NCBI GenBank assembly: GCA_032821775.1
Contig: JAVLRN010000012.1
Location: forward strand, 1,116,001 to 1,180,000
DNA length: 64,000 nt
DNA from: Sanguinoderma infundibulare
Lineage: Eukaryota > Basidiomycota > Agaricomycetes > Polyporales > Polyporaceae
Direction: 5' to 3'
Shown here piece by piece: positions 32,102 through 51,779 of the stretch. The position numbers were made by a program, and so were the translations under genes. Below the pieces are notes generated by a model. That model searched no databases, was not told the DNA's origin, and saw only the letters and a list, made by a program, of their open reading frames with translations. How positions within the stretch are numbered: position 1 is the first letter of the stretch; each line of letters opens with the position of its first letter.

Positions 32102-34001
32102 GGGGAGGGAGGGGGAAGGGAGACAGGATGTCGGACGGGATTGTGAGGTAAAGAGCGACGGGGGGATGCGCCCGCTGAAGCCGAGCGATGATTAGAGACT
32201 AATACCAGAGCTGGGGTGCGAGATGGGCGCCGCACGGGTAATTAGATGTCAACGGACGTGAACGGAATGGAAGGGGACAGACCTGTGGGGGGAGCGGACG
32301 AAGAGACAGCCCGCGGAGGCGAAAGTGCGCCTGGGATATCTCGACGTCGTCTTGGTCGACGAAGAGGCGGGTGGTGGGAGGCGTAAACGCAGCGCAGACT
32401 GTCCATCACCAGCTGGGAATTGGTAACTGCCGCCGTCGGCATCGCATCCCACGCTGGCAACCCGACCGCTCGGCCGGCCCGCTTAGCCACCAGTGCTCCC
32501 CCGCCCAGGTTTCCTGTCTGCACGGTGTCTACCTGGTGTCGACCGCCGTCTGGTCGACCATTCAAGCCTATTCGACATACGTTGTCCGTCTTCGGACGAC
32601 CGCCTTTGCAGCGCCATACCGGTTAATAACATTCATGTGAGCATTCTTTCTCATGTCGCTAGATGGGGAGCACTGACAGCTCCAACGATATTCACTCCCT
32701 TCGTCGATGATCACCATTGGGATTCACAATCGCAGGCATCTTGTCGATTTGCAGACTTTGAGAGGCCAGACTTTTGCGCAACGCATGGCCAAGTGCAGCT
32801 TCCTCCCGCGGTCCGGCGCGTAGGAATGATGCTGTCTGCTCCTTCGCATGAAGTGAACGGGTTTTCGGGCGGTGTCGACTCGACGTTCAATCTGTTGGTG
32901 TCAAACTTCCGCAGAAGCAGATCCTGTCGGAACGTCAGGGGCTGTTCATGTTCGAAACATATCAGCTGGAACACTCGACCACATTGCGTCCTTTCCTGGC
33001 CCGATGACTATAAGACCAGTAGGTATGACTGAGCTTATGAGCCTTTCAGTTACAGAACTCATATTAGTGCGACCGCGATGTGGGATACGTTCGACATGGC
33101 GTCGCCCATTGGAACATGTACCCGGCAGTCGGGATGGAAGGGAACGTTTAACCTTAAGAAAGCCAGACTATCTTGAAGCGCTTCGCTTGCTTCCGGTGCA
33201 CGGAGAAAGGAAAGGACTACTGATGACGTCACTGTATTGTTGCTGCATGTAGCGACTATCCAAACGCTTTTTCAGATGGTGAATAACAGTGAAGGTATTA
33301 CCGGTAGCAAGCTGGCGATTCCTGGCTGTGGCCTGTTTCGTGACTTTACGATGGTGGTTCCCAATCTTTGTTGGCGCTGCGCGAGAAGGGCGCCTGATTT
33401 GATGAACATGGCTGGGACAATGACAATCCATCTCGCATCCTCTCGTCCTGTTCTCATCGCCCTCGCATACCACTTCGAAAACAACTATCACGGCTACTTG
33501 TGCCCTGTAGCTGTCGCCTTCTCTGGCCGTCGGCCGTCTCTTCGATCGCGCCTGTCTGGCCAGCACTGGGAGACTCGCATCTGCCTCCATTCCTTGGACC
33601 ATCTTTGACGAATTGACCCACATAGTCGCGCGGCGTACAGTCGCCTTACCTCACATTACCGCACGCAGGACGAGCGTTTGGAACGTCTGATCAGTCTCCG
33701 CAGGTCGCAAGCGCGCCAGCTGGTTCACTCAAAAAGACGGGGCTCTCGGCGGTCATCCACTTATTCTCCTCTCAGCTTCACGTTACCCTTGGGCGTACCC
33801 CTACTATCCCCGCTCTAAATACCCGCTTGCGACATTCCGGAAGTTGTTGGAGCCTCTGGGTCCCCCCTATCACAAAGGGCAGCGATCCTTCTCGACCAGG
33901 TAAGTCGAACCCAACGCCAGCTCCTCTCCCAGCCGAGCTCACATCACGGAGCAGATAAGTATTAGCTTCCTTCCTTCCCTTTACCTCCCTCGGTTTCCAT
34001 C
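32102..34001. other. 1.9 kb intergenic region, promoter of PriB-like gene
   Basis: No recognised gene. The final 250 bp before 34002 are strongly pyrimidine-rich (TTCCTTCCTTCCC and CTCCCTCGG runs), typical of a fungal core promoter and 5' UTR. Minus-strand frames at 32242-32565 and 33168-33623 lack known motifs. Confidence 0.35.
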
Positions 34002-37000
34002 ATGGCTGCACACCCAAACCATCCCCCGCATCCACAATTCCTGGATATCGATTGGCCTCGCACCCACGACCCAATCCCGTCCCACCCGCCCCAGCTCGAG
34101 AACGAGTATGATATCGATCCCTCTCGGTACGACATCCTCCAGGGCGATCTTCACTCGCGGCACAACATGGACCACCGCCGTCACCATCACCATAACCATC
34201 ACCCCCAGCACCAGCACCAGCATCACCAGAGCTCGGACTTCATGATGAACAACAGCTTCGGCGAGCCCCCTCAGCAGTTCGGCGTCAGCGGCGACTACGT
34301 CTTCACCTTCCCGGACGCCCAATCGCACCCACAGCAGTTTGGTCAGGTCTACGACGGCAACAATGGGCAGCAGCAGCAGTTCTACCCGGACACGCCCTAC
34401 TCGGGGGTCTCGAATCAGTCCATGCCCAGCTCGCCCTTCTACCCCGACGACGTCGCCGTCTCGACATACACCCTCGGCCAGGGTTCGGCTCCGGGTCCGG
34501 GCATGGGCCTGGGGCAGCACGCCCGCACCAACTCTAATCCCAATCCCGGCTTGACTCCGACGATCCGGTCTTTCCAGGGAGACGTCTCGCGCGCCCCGAT
34601 GTACTCTAATGTTTCTTCCCCGATGACCCCCAACTTCGCTTCGTCGCCGAATTATGGGGTGCCCATGCAAGCCGGCGTGGCGTTCCGGGGAAATCAAGAG
34701 TCGGAGGCGCCACATGCCTCGAAGCGGATGCGCGCGCTGGACGACGGGGAGGGAGAGGTCGATGGAGACAAGGAGGACGAGGACGGGGCAACGACCAAGG
34801 AGCAGAGCACGAAGCCTCCGAAACCGTAAGTCTCGCGAACTGCATGGGCTCGAGGTCAGAGGCGTTGACGGGTGCATATACATAGGCTGGGCGCTTGTGC
34901 CAGGTGCAAGGGATTGAAGGTACGCAGTTAGTCTGGTACCCCACACGCGCACGCCTCTCACCGTGCCAACAGGTGAAATGCGAGTTCAAGACCGATCCCG
35001 ACATTTGCAAGCGTTGTCTCAACGGCGGGCACGAGTGTGTCATTCCTGGCAGGAAGAAGCGTCGCGCGCCGCCGTAAGCATGCATCACCCTTCGATGTAC
35101 GTGACATAAGCCGCTCATACCCCTTTGATGGCCCATACAGGAGGCGTGATTTGCTCTTGGGCCAGATTCGCGAACAGGCGACGAAGATTGAGGAGCTGAT
35201 GAAGCAGCTCGAAGTGGCGAACAAACGCGCGAACGGGGGCCACACCGCGTCTCCCTCGCTGGATTCCGTGTCCAATACGGACAAGGACACCTCGAACATG
35301 AGCGAATTGACCGCGTCTGATATCGGTACGCCGGAGCCGGCGGAGCAGATCACCAAGCCAGACGTGCTTGATTGGATCGCCAAGGCGCGTGAATCGATTG
35401 AGGCCTTCGGGGGGTACATCAACATGGGTGGTCCGGGTGTTACGCAAGACTTGGTCGGGGAAGACGTGCTGGGGTGGCAGGACAGCGGCAGCGACTCGTA
35501 CGACGAGTTCAGCGGGGAGGAGAGCGGCGGCGACATATTCGAGGACGCGAAGAGCGACATCCACGTCGAGGTCGAGGATGTCGACGCGAAGCAAGACGAG
35601 CCGCCGCGCGGACGCACTCGCCCAGGCGAGGGCTCTGTGGAAACGGAAAGAAGGGATGGGAGTGAGAGCAACGCCACCAGGAGCTCCCGTCGCAAGAGGA
35701 ATAGGAGCGGCCTCACGCGGGAGAAGCTTGCCATCCTTCCGAACGAGGCCGCGCCGATTGGGATGCTCGCGAACCTGAGCTTGCGGAAGGCGAGGAGTCG
35801 CAAGTCGAGCCGGAGCCGGAGCGTTAGCAGCGTAGAATCGAACGAGTATGGGGTGGCGAACGATGACTATTTCCGCGCGAGCAGTGCGTTTCCCATCTGT
35901 GTGTCTCATTTGTCTCATTTCGGCGCTAAACGCCGTTGGTACCAGGTCCGGGTCCGAATCGCCCCATCATGTATGCGCAACATCAAACGCCGTATATCCT
36001 CCGTAGTGGTCTGGTGAGCCCTGCGGAAGTAGAGAAACTGTTCAAGATGTACGTAATCGCCAATGGTACTATTGCTGGATGGGTGTTGCTGACTTTTACA
36101 TAGCTACTTGGATTTCATAAACCCGTCCATTTCCCTTCTAGACCCTGTACTTTACACTGCCCAGAAGACTTATTGGAGAAGTCCGTTCCTTTTCACCGTT
36201 AGTGAGTATTCATTTTTATCCGACTAACAGCAGGAAAAGACGCTGACAACAGCCTAGTCTGTGGAATTGCCTCGAGGTTCTATGCCGATCGTCCAGAATT
36301 GTATCTACAAGCGATGAATTGCGCACGCCTGGCTGCTGGATCAACCCTGATCGGTGGACAAAAGAGTGTCGAGACTGTACATGCCTACATTCTGCTGAGT
36401 CTGTACCCCGTTCCAGCGAGAAAGTGGGAGGAAGACAGGTGTTGGGTGTACCTGGGTCTGGCGATGCGGTATGTCCGTTCTACAAGTAGTTGATACCTGG
36501 CCATGGCTTATGATCGATGTCGTCGCAAAGCATCGCTACCGACCTCAACCTGCATCTTCCGAACACCGCCGAGCCTCAGAACGAGCAGCATGGAAGAGAG
36601 ATGCTCAATAGGACCCGCGTGTGGCTGAGTTGCTTCAATCTAGATCGGGTTACGGCGTCGCAATATGGGAAAGCGCCAATTATCAGCAACACGGACTACG
36701 TCGCGAACCACGCGGAGTCATGGTACAAGAGCTCCCCGCACAGTATCCCCGGCTTCGACATCCATTTGTGCGCATACAACGCGGAGCTGAAGGTCCTCGC
36801 GGACTACCGGTACACGATCTTCAGCGACCCCGACCATCCTGTGGGTTTGAACAATGTGAGTAGGTTACTATTTCGTTCGCATCGTGTCCTGACAGTCCTT
36901 CGTGTAGGCAATCGATATCACTGCTGAGGCAAGCAAGACGGATGACCGCCTGGCACGCCTTTGGGAGACATGGATCGCACGCATCCGCGAGGAGGGTTGC

Positions 37001-38088
37001 AAGACGCCTACCGCCGAGTTCCGCACCAGCATCTTGAAGCTAGCGTACAGCTACGCTCGTATGACCACGCTTTCCTTCGCTTTCCAGCACACGCATGCGC
37101 GGGAGACGTTGCAAGGCTTCAACGATGCGTTCTTTTGGAGGGTCAGTTCGCTCAGTGTTGTATGCTGTGTGTCGATCATTGATGTCCCCACAGTGTCTGA
37201 GAGCGGCGAAGGACCTAGTCAGGACGCTGTTGGACGAGATTGGTGCCCCTCACCAGAGTGCGTTCTCCTTAGTGTCGGGGTTGCCCTGTTGACATCTGGC
37301 GCTCCAGGGGTCTTCCTAAAGCATGGGCCTGATGCGCAATGCGTGTTCGTTGCGTTTACATGCGCCTTCCTCATTAAAGTACGCGACTTTTTCGCTCGCT
37401 CATTACTTAGGCTAACTTACACTTGTCATAGTTGCTGCATCCCAGATATGTGAATTACATCCCGCGGGAAACTCGAGTGGAGATCCGCGGCATGGTCGAG
37501 GACGTCGCCAATTTCCTCGGATCACCCGACGTCGCCATTGACGAACGGCACGGTCCGATGATGTATTCTCGCTTCCTGCACGACCTTCTCGAGACGCCTC
37601 TCGCGGACGTGGATCACTCCCCTGCGGCGTTGAAGCGTGCAGCGAGGCCGCTCTCTGCACACCCGCCTGGTCCCTATGACCATGATCATGCAGGCGACGG
37701 TCAGAACGCGGAGGCATCCTCTTCGGCGACGACGTCTTCTTCCAGCCTTCACGACCAGTCTGCTGCCGCCTCGACTCATGATCAGCAGGCGTACGACAGC
37801 CTTGGATTGCAGTTCGGACAGCAATCCACTCAGCCCGGCGATGCTTCGGAGTTGTACGCGTCCCCGCTGCCGTTCGACAATGACTTGCTGCACTCGATGC
37901 AGACGCTCACGGACTCGAGCTGGTCGAATATCATAATGCCCGGTGAGCCACGGCACTCGAGTCTCCCATACGACGCGTTCTCACCCGTCCTGGTCACAGG
38001 CTTCAACTGGATGGATGTCATGCAGCAAGATAACGACGTGCAGATGAAATATAACCCCGATATCAGTGTATCATCTTCCAACTACTAG
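34002..38088 (+). CDS. Zn2Cys6 fungal transcription factor (PriB-like)
   Basis: Sequence-specific regulator. It has a Gln/His-rich N-terminal region (HHHHNHHPQHQHQHH and QQQQFYPDTP) and an acidic stretch (DGEGEVDGDKEDEDG). Next is the binuclear cluster ACARCKGLKVKC plus EFKTDPDICKRCLNGGHEC, spacing CX2CX6CX8CX2CX6C, split by an intron in KGLK/VKC. A basic linker (GRKKRRAPP) and a coiled-coil dimerisation segment (GQIREQATKIEELMKQLEV) follow. The fungal_trans domain includes YLDFINPSISLLDPVLY, FYADRPELYLQAMNCARLAA, VETVHAYILLSLYPVPARKW, SIATDLNLHLP and LNRTRVWLSCFNLDR. A Ser-rich activation tail ends at 38088. The pattern resembles PriB from Lentinula, linked to fruiting. About ten introns interrupt it. 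Confidence 0.88.
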
Positions 38089-38347
38089 TTGCATCTTGTT
38101 TGTTGTACAATTTCTTGTCGTCACCGTTTCGTTGTCCCATCTCACCGCATCCTATATTGGACTGGATGTATTGTCGTATTCGCTGTCATGATATGAGTAC
38201 TGATGCATGCTGATGAATGATGCTGTCCTTGTATCGAGTGTAATGTCTACATGTAGTGTCTCCTATTAGAGCGTATATGATCCAACCTATGCCATCGTCG
38301 CCGTCATTATAGTACCGTTGTATCTTTACGTCTAGAGAACGAACCCC

Positions 38348-44883
<6,536 letters not shown>

Positions 44884-45792
44884 AGTGGGGTGCGAACGAG
44901 GTCGGTGAGCCCAGAAGGCGACGAGACTAGGTGCGGGGAGGGGTCTTGAACCAGGGGTGTTAGCCAGCAGGGAAAGCTGGAGGCCAAAACGAGCCGAGAG
45001 TTGAGTATATATTCGGCCTCCCGCCAGCCTCCCACCCGGAGAGGCTCATTTCCATTCAGGGCCCCACATGGGGACCGGAGGGTGAGAATATGACAACAAC
45101 CTCTCCGGCCCCGAGGCGGCAAGACGCCAGGGCGTGCAGTCCGTGAGCTGATGATGGTATGTTTGCCGGCCCCTCGGGGGCAAGCTAGTTCCCGGAATTC
45201 CGGTGTGCTGCGCCGCATTGGAGACGGATGGAATAGGCTAACAAGCGACTGGCAAGCAAACGGGGATGGGGGTCGTAGTGACGGGAAGGGACAGCAGGTC
45301 TGACAAGTCGAGTTTATGCTCCCAGCTTCTCCGCGCGCCGAACCACTCCGAGGGAACCGGGCCGCTGGATACGCGCTAAGTCTTTATAGAAGCCCAACAT
45401 CACCGATCGCGACGGTCGTCTACGGCCCCATTCGGCACGCCGGACAAGACCAGGATTATGTACCTGCGCAAAACAGTGAGTCAGAGTCGCCGAGAGACCC
45501 CAGAACTGACGTAGTCCATCCGAACGTAGCTTGGAGCGCTTTGGCTTTTCGGCTTTATTCGGCTCGCGCCCCATCCACACATCGCAACACCTTGCGGGCC
45601 CTGTGTACACCAATCCGACTGCCGTTGTTTACGTGACGTGCTTGCGCATACAACATGCTAGTCCGAACGACTGCAGATGTAGACTCAGACCCAATGATAC
45701 GAATAACGCAGGATACAACACTACACTCACTACACTCGAAATTATTCGGAAAACTGTGTGCGGCCACGGCTCTCGCATGAACTTGAAAAGTC
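44884..45792. other. Intergenic region between ABC transporter and sulfatase
   Basis: Holds the promoter of the ABC gene (TATA at 45006-45012) and the 3' flank of the sulfatase gene. Inverted CCCCGAG/CTCGGGG-type GC-rich blocks occur near 45108-45178. I see no gene in it. Confidence 0.4.
45006..45012 (-). promoter_or_regulatory. Candidate TATA box of the ABC transporter gene
   Basis: ATATATA on the minus strand about 125 nt upstream of the ATG at 44883, in an otherwise GC-rich flank. Confidence 0.4.
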
Positions 45793-48231
45793 TCACAACT
45801 CCTTCAAATAGAAGTCGCGCGCAACCGCCCCCGGCGCCCCCAGCTCCTTGTCCGTCAGGGCCCTCGCAGAAGCCTCGATCGCCGCCGGGCCCTCATACCT
45901 CGCCCCAAACAGCCCCGCCTCCGGTATGAGCTCCGCAGGCTCGGCCGCAGCGTCATTCGACGGGCCCGTCGGCTGCCTGTACTGCTCCCCTAGGGTCGGG
46001 CCTACGCCGTCGATGAACGGCGGGTAGAACGGCTGCTCGTTCGCGACGAGCTGGTAGTCGAGACATTCCTTGAACGAGACGCGCGGGAGGGCGGCGTAGA
46101 ACGCGTCGTACTTGGCGTTCAGCGCGTCCTTGAGGTTCGACACGGATCCGTCCGGGTGCAGGATGGTCCAGGGCGAGCGGCAGGAGTTTTGCTCGCAGGA
46201 CTTGGAGGCGAGGAGGAGCCCGTTGAGCCGCGTGCCGAGTGCGGCATGAGCCTCGGAGGTGAGGTTTAGAGGGCTCAGTTCGTACGGGTCCGCCTGGTCA
46301 TAGTCACAAACCGAGATCAGATGTATGGCAGAGGGTTGAGAGAACACTCTGGGAGGACATACCACGGTGTCGTACGCCTCCGTCTCGTTCGTGCACCAAT
46401 GAGAGTACAGGTACCCGTAGTCGTCGCCAACGATCCGCACAGTCTTGTACGTATTCCGCGCATCGTAATTTGTGAGGTTCAGCCCAGAGGTCTCGACGAC
46501 GCTCAGACCCCAGTACTCGATCTGGACCGTCTCAGGCGCAGGACGGATCTGGGCACGAACGTCCCCCGACCAATAGGCACTTAGATCGCGTCCGTCGAAG
46601 AACACCGGCCACTGGAGTTCGGGCAGCCCAATGAACTTGAGGATCGTCGGCGCGATGTCGACGTGATGCGACGGGAGCCGCGAGCTCCCTACCAAAATTC
46701 AAGTCCGGATCAGCTATCGTGCGTGAACGACAACTTTCTAGAAAGTCGCCTACCAGGCGGAACACCCGGGCCCCTGATTATGAACGGCACTTGCGTATCC
46801 TCTCTATACGGCAACGTCTTCCCCGCCGGGACCCTGTGTTGTCCGACATGGTACCCATGGTCCGCGCTGAAGATCACATACGTATTCTCCAGCTCGCCCG
46901 ATTCTTCCAGAATATCTAGCAAGTCGTGGAAAACCTCGTTCAAGCCCGCCAGCGCCTGTGCGCGTCGGTAGTACGTGTCGTCTGAAAACGCGATAGAGGC
47001 TGCGTCCATATACGGGAGCTCGCCTACCCAGGAGGGCTTTTGTTGGTTGACGGGATTGAAATTCGGCGTGCGGGGCGCTTTGAGTCCCTGGTAGAGGTTG
47101 GCGTATCGAGAGAGTGGAACCGGGGGGAACTTCCCTGTCTGTGAATGAGGGGGGAGTACGCTGAACGAAGCGAAGCGATGAGTGTAAGATGCACAAGCGG
47201 GTGCTTACGCTGTTGAATTGCTGGTGGGGAGAAGCTGGGGCGACGGTTAGGAACCAGGGTTGATCGCCCGCAATTAAAGCCTTCAGACGGGTCACACTGC
47301 GATGGGGCGAAAATAGTCAACAAACTGAACAGGAAAATACCTTCCAATACGCACGCTTTGGCATGCACAACGTCGGTTTGATGTTGTTCCGTATAGTAGA
47401 CAGGCCTTGCGCCTGCAAGAGATCCAGATCAGGACCACCTCGGCAACATCCCAGTCTAATAGACCATACCGTTTATTGAGAAGACGGGCGAGTTATAGAT
47501 GTAGGTGTACGGGTCGAGCTAAAGTTGACAACACATGAACATGAATACAATACTGATAATGCGGAAGTCAGCAGAGAACTCACCAATCCGTCGAAGTGAT
47601 CCCAGCCCTTGGGCGTGTTTGCGTAGTTATTAGTCCCATATCCGTTCATTAACTTGCCGATGTCTATGCAACAAATAGGTCCCGGGTCAGGAGGTAGTAC
47701 ATTTCCGACTACGGCGGATGCACGCACATTCAGCGCGGTACCCGGCGCGTTTGATCCAGTGCGGGAGGTAGTCTTGATCCTGCTCGCTGGCGACCCACTT
47801 GGTGTATCCACCACTGTCACGAGTGTGACGATGTCAGCACCCTTGATGCGTCCAGCTTCCTTGTTGAGCAGAAACGTACCCAGGAGCAGAGACGAAGGTG
47901 ATGTTCGTATTGTGCGCATGTTGTCCGCGAAGAAGCGCGACGCGCGATGGGCAGCACAGCGATACCGTTGCATGGTGGTTCTCGAACGTGAAACCTGACA
48001 CGACGTCAAAACTTGTTCACAACGCGTCGAGTGCTATTCTAAGTACGTACCGGGCTTTTGGACACGCTCCGTGATAGCATCAACGTAATTCAGCGATCCG
48101 AGCAAGAGGTCCTGGTCGTCCGTAAACAAGAAAAGGACATTCGGCGGCTTCCCGCGCGCCGTGGAAGTCCCACCAGCGACGACGCTAACAAGTCCGAGGG
48201 AACCGAGGAGCGAGAGCGAGAAGACACGCAT
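45793..48231 (-). CDS. Secretory sulfatase (arylsulfatase family)
   Basis: Sulfate-ester hydrolase of the alkaline-phosphatase-like superfamily. It starts MRVFSLSLLGSLGLVSVVAG (signal peptide) at 48231. The metal site PPNVLFLFTDDQDLLLGSLN is followed, after an intron, by the formylglycine motif VSLCCPSRVALLRG, whose first Cys is the one to be converted. Further blocks are HAHNTNITF, YIGKLMNGYGTNNYANTPKG, WDHFDGL, PWFLTVAPASPHQQFN, VIFSADHGYHVGQHRVPAGK (second metal site), VPFIIRGPGV, SSRLPSHHVDIAPTILKFIG and the C-terminal NLTSEAHAALGTRLNGLL. It ends ARDFYLKEL at TGA 45793. N-glycosylation sequons (NIT, NLT) fit secretion. Likely scavenges sulfate from external esters. Confidence 0.9.
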
Positions 48232-49124
48232 AGCAGTGAGGAGGCTGCAAAGCTCGCCTCACACATGGCCTTTTGCATGGCGTTCTTAAGTAGACGAGAT
48301 AACATCATCCCCTGGAAGGTTGCGCCATTAGAGCGTGCGTAAGCATAGAACCGGCCGAACACTTGTCCCGGGCGGAACGGGAGAGGAGTTTGCATCAGAG
48401 TGCGGTATGACGGGCCAAGTGGATAAAAGAAAGACGGGAAATCGGATGTTCCTCCATCCCCTGCAAACCTCAACCTGATCGTTGCCCGACGCCGTCGCGG
48501 CGACGAGAGAATTGCGGAGGCATATAATCGGGTCTCCGAAATCCGCGCTTGCATGACTGGCTCAGCAGCACTTGAAGTCGTGCTTACCCGGCTTCCGCGG
48601 CGCGGAGGGGGCCCACAGTCACGTCTTGTTGTAAGATCAGGTTGGGCCCGGGAGAAATGACTCTGTTCTCATGACCCGGGAGTGTGCGCTGCTTGCCCGG
48701 AAGTCCGGCTGAACGCAGACTTGGAACCGCCGCGCGACCCTATGCTGAGTGAACTGCATAGCATCCGGTCAATGTAAAGCAGCAGCAGCAGCGACTCCGA
48801 GCGACGAGTAGATCTCCCATCAAATGCATAGAGGTTGATGGTAGTGCACAGCGCGGGGCTGTGGCTGCGAACGAACTGCCAAGTGCCCTGCAGCCTGCCC
48901 AGGAATAACAGCGCCACCATGGCTATTCCCCATCACCTTCCACTCGCAACATTGTTATCCAGACCCACCCTTGTCCCGGCCAGCTCATCCAACACCTCTC
49001 CGATTCTATCTTGAACCAGAACCTGTATCTCAACCCCAACACACACATCACTGACCCTGTGACAGACGCCCCAGTCCTCAAGTCCTTTTATCACCACCAC
49101 ATCGTGCGTGTCCGGGGCTTCGCG
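48232..49124. other. Divergent region between sulfatase and C2 protein
   Basis: About 0.9 kb with two outward promoters. It includes an (AGC)n microsatellite at about 48778-48793 and a pyrimidine-rich 5' leader before the C2 gene. No extra gene recognised. Confidence 0.4.
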
Positions 49125-49154
49125 ATGGATGCTGGTGCTGACTATGCCCATAGT

Positions 49155-50987
49155 ATGAGCAAGGAAATCGGCACTCTCGTCGTCGTAGTCCTCAAAGCTC
49201 GCCATCTACGCGACAAGCACACGATCACCAAGCAGGATGTCTACGTTAAGGCCACCCTCAACAAGCAAATGAAGCAGACTGCGACCGACATCAAGGGCGG
49301 CCAGCACCCAGTATGGGATGAAGAGCTGCGCTTTCCCATCGTCAAGGCCGCAAACGACGAAACCAGAAATCTCGAGGTCGTCATCTACTCAAAGGAGGCG
49401 AGGCAGGATGATCTCGTTGGCAAGGGTTCTGTCGATATCTCCGAGACGTTGAAGACGGGCGAATTCGATGGTGCGTGATCGACTGATTACGTCGAAGAAT
49501 TCGTCGATTGATTGCTCGCCGTATCCTCAGATTGGGTACAACTCTACCTCGAGGATGGCTCAGAACGAGGAGAACTCTTTCTGGAGATGACCTACTACGC
49601 CAATACTCCCCCAATCCAACGTCGTGCCTCTAAATGGGTGCCGGCCGATCGACTCAAGCGTGGGCCGCATGGTCTCGCCGTCGCCAACGCACGCAAGCAG
49701 GACGCGCTCCCCCCTCTCCCGGAAAACGTCGCCACTATTGGCACTGCTGCTCCCACTCCCGCATCTCCTCCCAAGATTCCGTCCAGCCTACTGCCCGGAG
49801 GCAGTGGCCTCAAGCGTGCGAGCCCCAAATCTGGTGCGAATGCCCTTCCGTCGGGACAACCCGTCCATACACGCCCTCCTCGCGACACTTCCCCGCTCCG
49901 GAATGGACACCAGTCTATCGACAACATTCCAGCGCATCTGCGTCCCGGAGGAGGCGGCGGCGTAGGACGCCCTACACACTCGCCGCACTCTTCTATCACC
50001 GCCATCCCTGAGGCCCAAGGTGCGGCAAAGTCATCTTTCGAGTCTCTACCAGCATCCTTACAGCATGGGGGCGCATCATATCACGCCCCTACCGAATCTA
50101 TCCCGCCGTACTTACAACCCGGAGCCGGAGGAGCCCACTCTCCCGGGCGCATCCCAACCATCCCCGAGCCGCATATACCCACTCCTGAGATTCCGTCGTA
50201 CACCGCGCATTCACAGCCCCAACCGTATGGCGGCGACTTCGGCTCCTCGCCCTACCCTCCCCAATCGTCATACACCGAATATCCCCAGCACCGGGCCCAG
50301 TCTCCCCCCGCGCACTTCGTAGGCGGGCTCAGCTCGCCTCCGCCCCAACAGCAACAGCAGTACCCGACATACGGCTCGCCCCCTCGCGGGTCCTACCGAC
50401 CACTCGCCAACCAGCCGCAGGAGCTATCATACCCGCCGTACGGCGCGCCCACAGCGCAGCCATACCCGTCCTACGGAAGCCCGCCGGCGCCCTCGCGCCC
50501 GCCGCAGACCCACGTCCCGCCGCCTCAATCCTACCCCGCGTACGGCGGCGGCTACCCCGCGGGACGCAGCTCGCCCGCGCCCGGGCTCGACCTGCCGGAC
50601 CCGTACCTCGAGAAGCGGTATCACACCCCGCTCCCGCTGCCCGACGGCTCGTTCGGGCGCACACCCAGCCCGTCGTCGCGCCCGCCGCACTCGAAGCCTT
50701 CCACACCACCTGCCCCCGCGCCGCAACAGCCAGCCAAGGAGGTCCCAAAGCCGAAGAGTCCCAGCAGGGAGGAGCGGGACAGGACCCTCGCGCTCGAGAT
50801 GGAGAAGCAGGAAGCGGAGCGTAAGCGGCTCTTGCGCGAGCAGGAGGAGCGGGACATGGAGCTGGCGCGGCAGCTCGACCTTGAGCTGAACCTCGAGAGT
50901 GGCGGCGGGGGTGGGGGTGGGGGAAGTGCAGCTCCTCCTGCGCCGGCGAGCCTCGGGGTTGGCATGCCTGGCGAGTGGTGCCGGTAA
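49155..50987 (+). CDS. C2-domain protein with long Pro-rich tail
   Basis: Two exons (49155-49470, 49531-50987) give 590 aa; an in-frame ATG at 49125 would add ten residues. An N-terminal C2 domain (GTLVVVVLKARHLRDKHTIT, DVYVKATLNKQMKQT, GGQHPVWDEELRF, LEVVIYSKEARQDDLVGKGS) probably binds phospholipid. DWVQLYLEDGSERGELFLEM follows. The long tail is Pro/Ser/Tyr/Gln-rich (QPQPYGGDFGSSPYPP, QQQQQYPTYG), with a charged helical segment (REERDRTLALEMEKQEAERK, ERDMELARQLDLELNLES) resembling a UIM-like or coiled-coil element, and ends in a poly-Gly run. It resembles fungal Inn1-type cytokinesis proteins (C2 plus PxxP tail), which link membrane ingression to SH3 partners; that role is inference. Confidence 0.8.
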
Positions 50988-51779
50988 GCGGCGGCGCCTC
51001 CTGCATGCAAGAATCGCGCATATAGACCGCGATTTGCGCGGCCTACTTATCACTCACGACCACTGCGCTGGTATCATTATTGTCACGTATCTACGGATCT
51101 AGGGGGAAAAGTATCTAATGGAACGCCGCCTTGCGTCTCGTGCTGGTACGCCGGTATTCAGAGACCAATATATACCCTTGGTATTGACGATCCCGGATGG
51201 TATACAAATACATTTGGGAAGGACAGCTCGTCACAGCAGGATTGACACCACGGTGGACAGCAGATACGACGTAATAAGTAGTAGTGAAGGACAAGGACGA
51301 CAAGCGAGCCGATCGAGGAAGAGAGACAAGGAGAGAGAGACAGAGCGAACGGAAGATGAAGCATGCGCATGGAACGGCGATGGTTCGGACGCTTATTATT
51401 CTACTCCAGCCGAAGACGCGTGAGGACGGATTACTGACGGGTAACGAGAAAGGTATGAAAGTAAAGCCGGGGGGTAATGCTCAGACATAAGTGAAGGGAT
51501 TAAAGTTTAAACAACGGATCTAGGGAGACGTAGTCGTAGCTCATAACGGTCATTAAGTAGGCGGGATGCGGATGCTTGAATGCTTTGTACGTGAGCTTGT
51601 GCTGATGATGCGATGTTGACAGAAAGTGAGAGCATGCGGAGGTCATGGGCGGGTAGCGCAACAAGGCAGGCGGTGGATGGAGTGGCGGAAAGCATATGTG
51701 CATGGAAGGGTAGACGGACGCATAGTGTATGATGATCCTCCTCTCCTCTCCTCGACCTTGTTAACTCTCACTCTCACGT
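50988..51779. other. Convergent 3' intergenic region
   Basis: About 790 bp between the C2 gene (+) and the SUN gene (-). Purine-rich AGAGAG/GACAAGGA tracts occur near 51284-51350. No coding signal recognised. Confidence 0.4.

Noticed and set aside
48778..48793. AGC triplet repeat
   Set aside because: An ordinary short microsatellite in an intergenic region, not within a coding frame.
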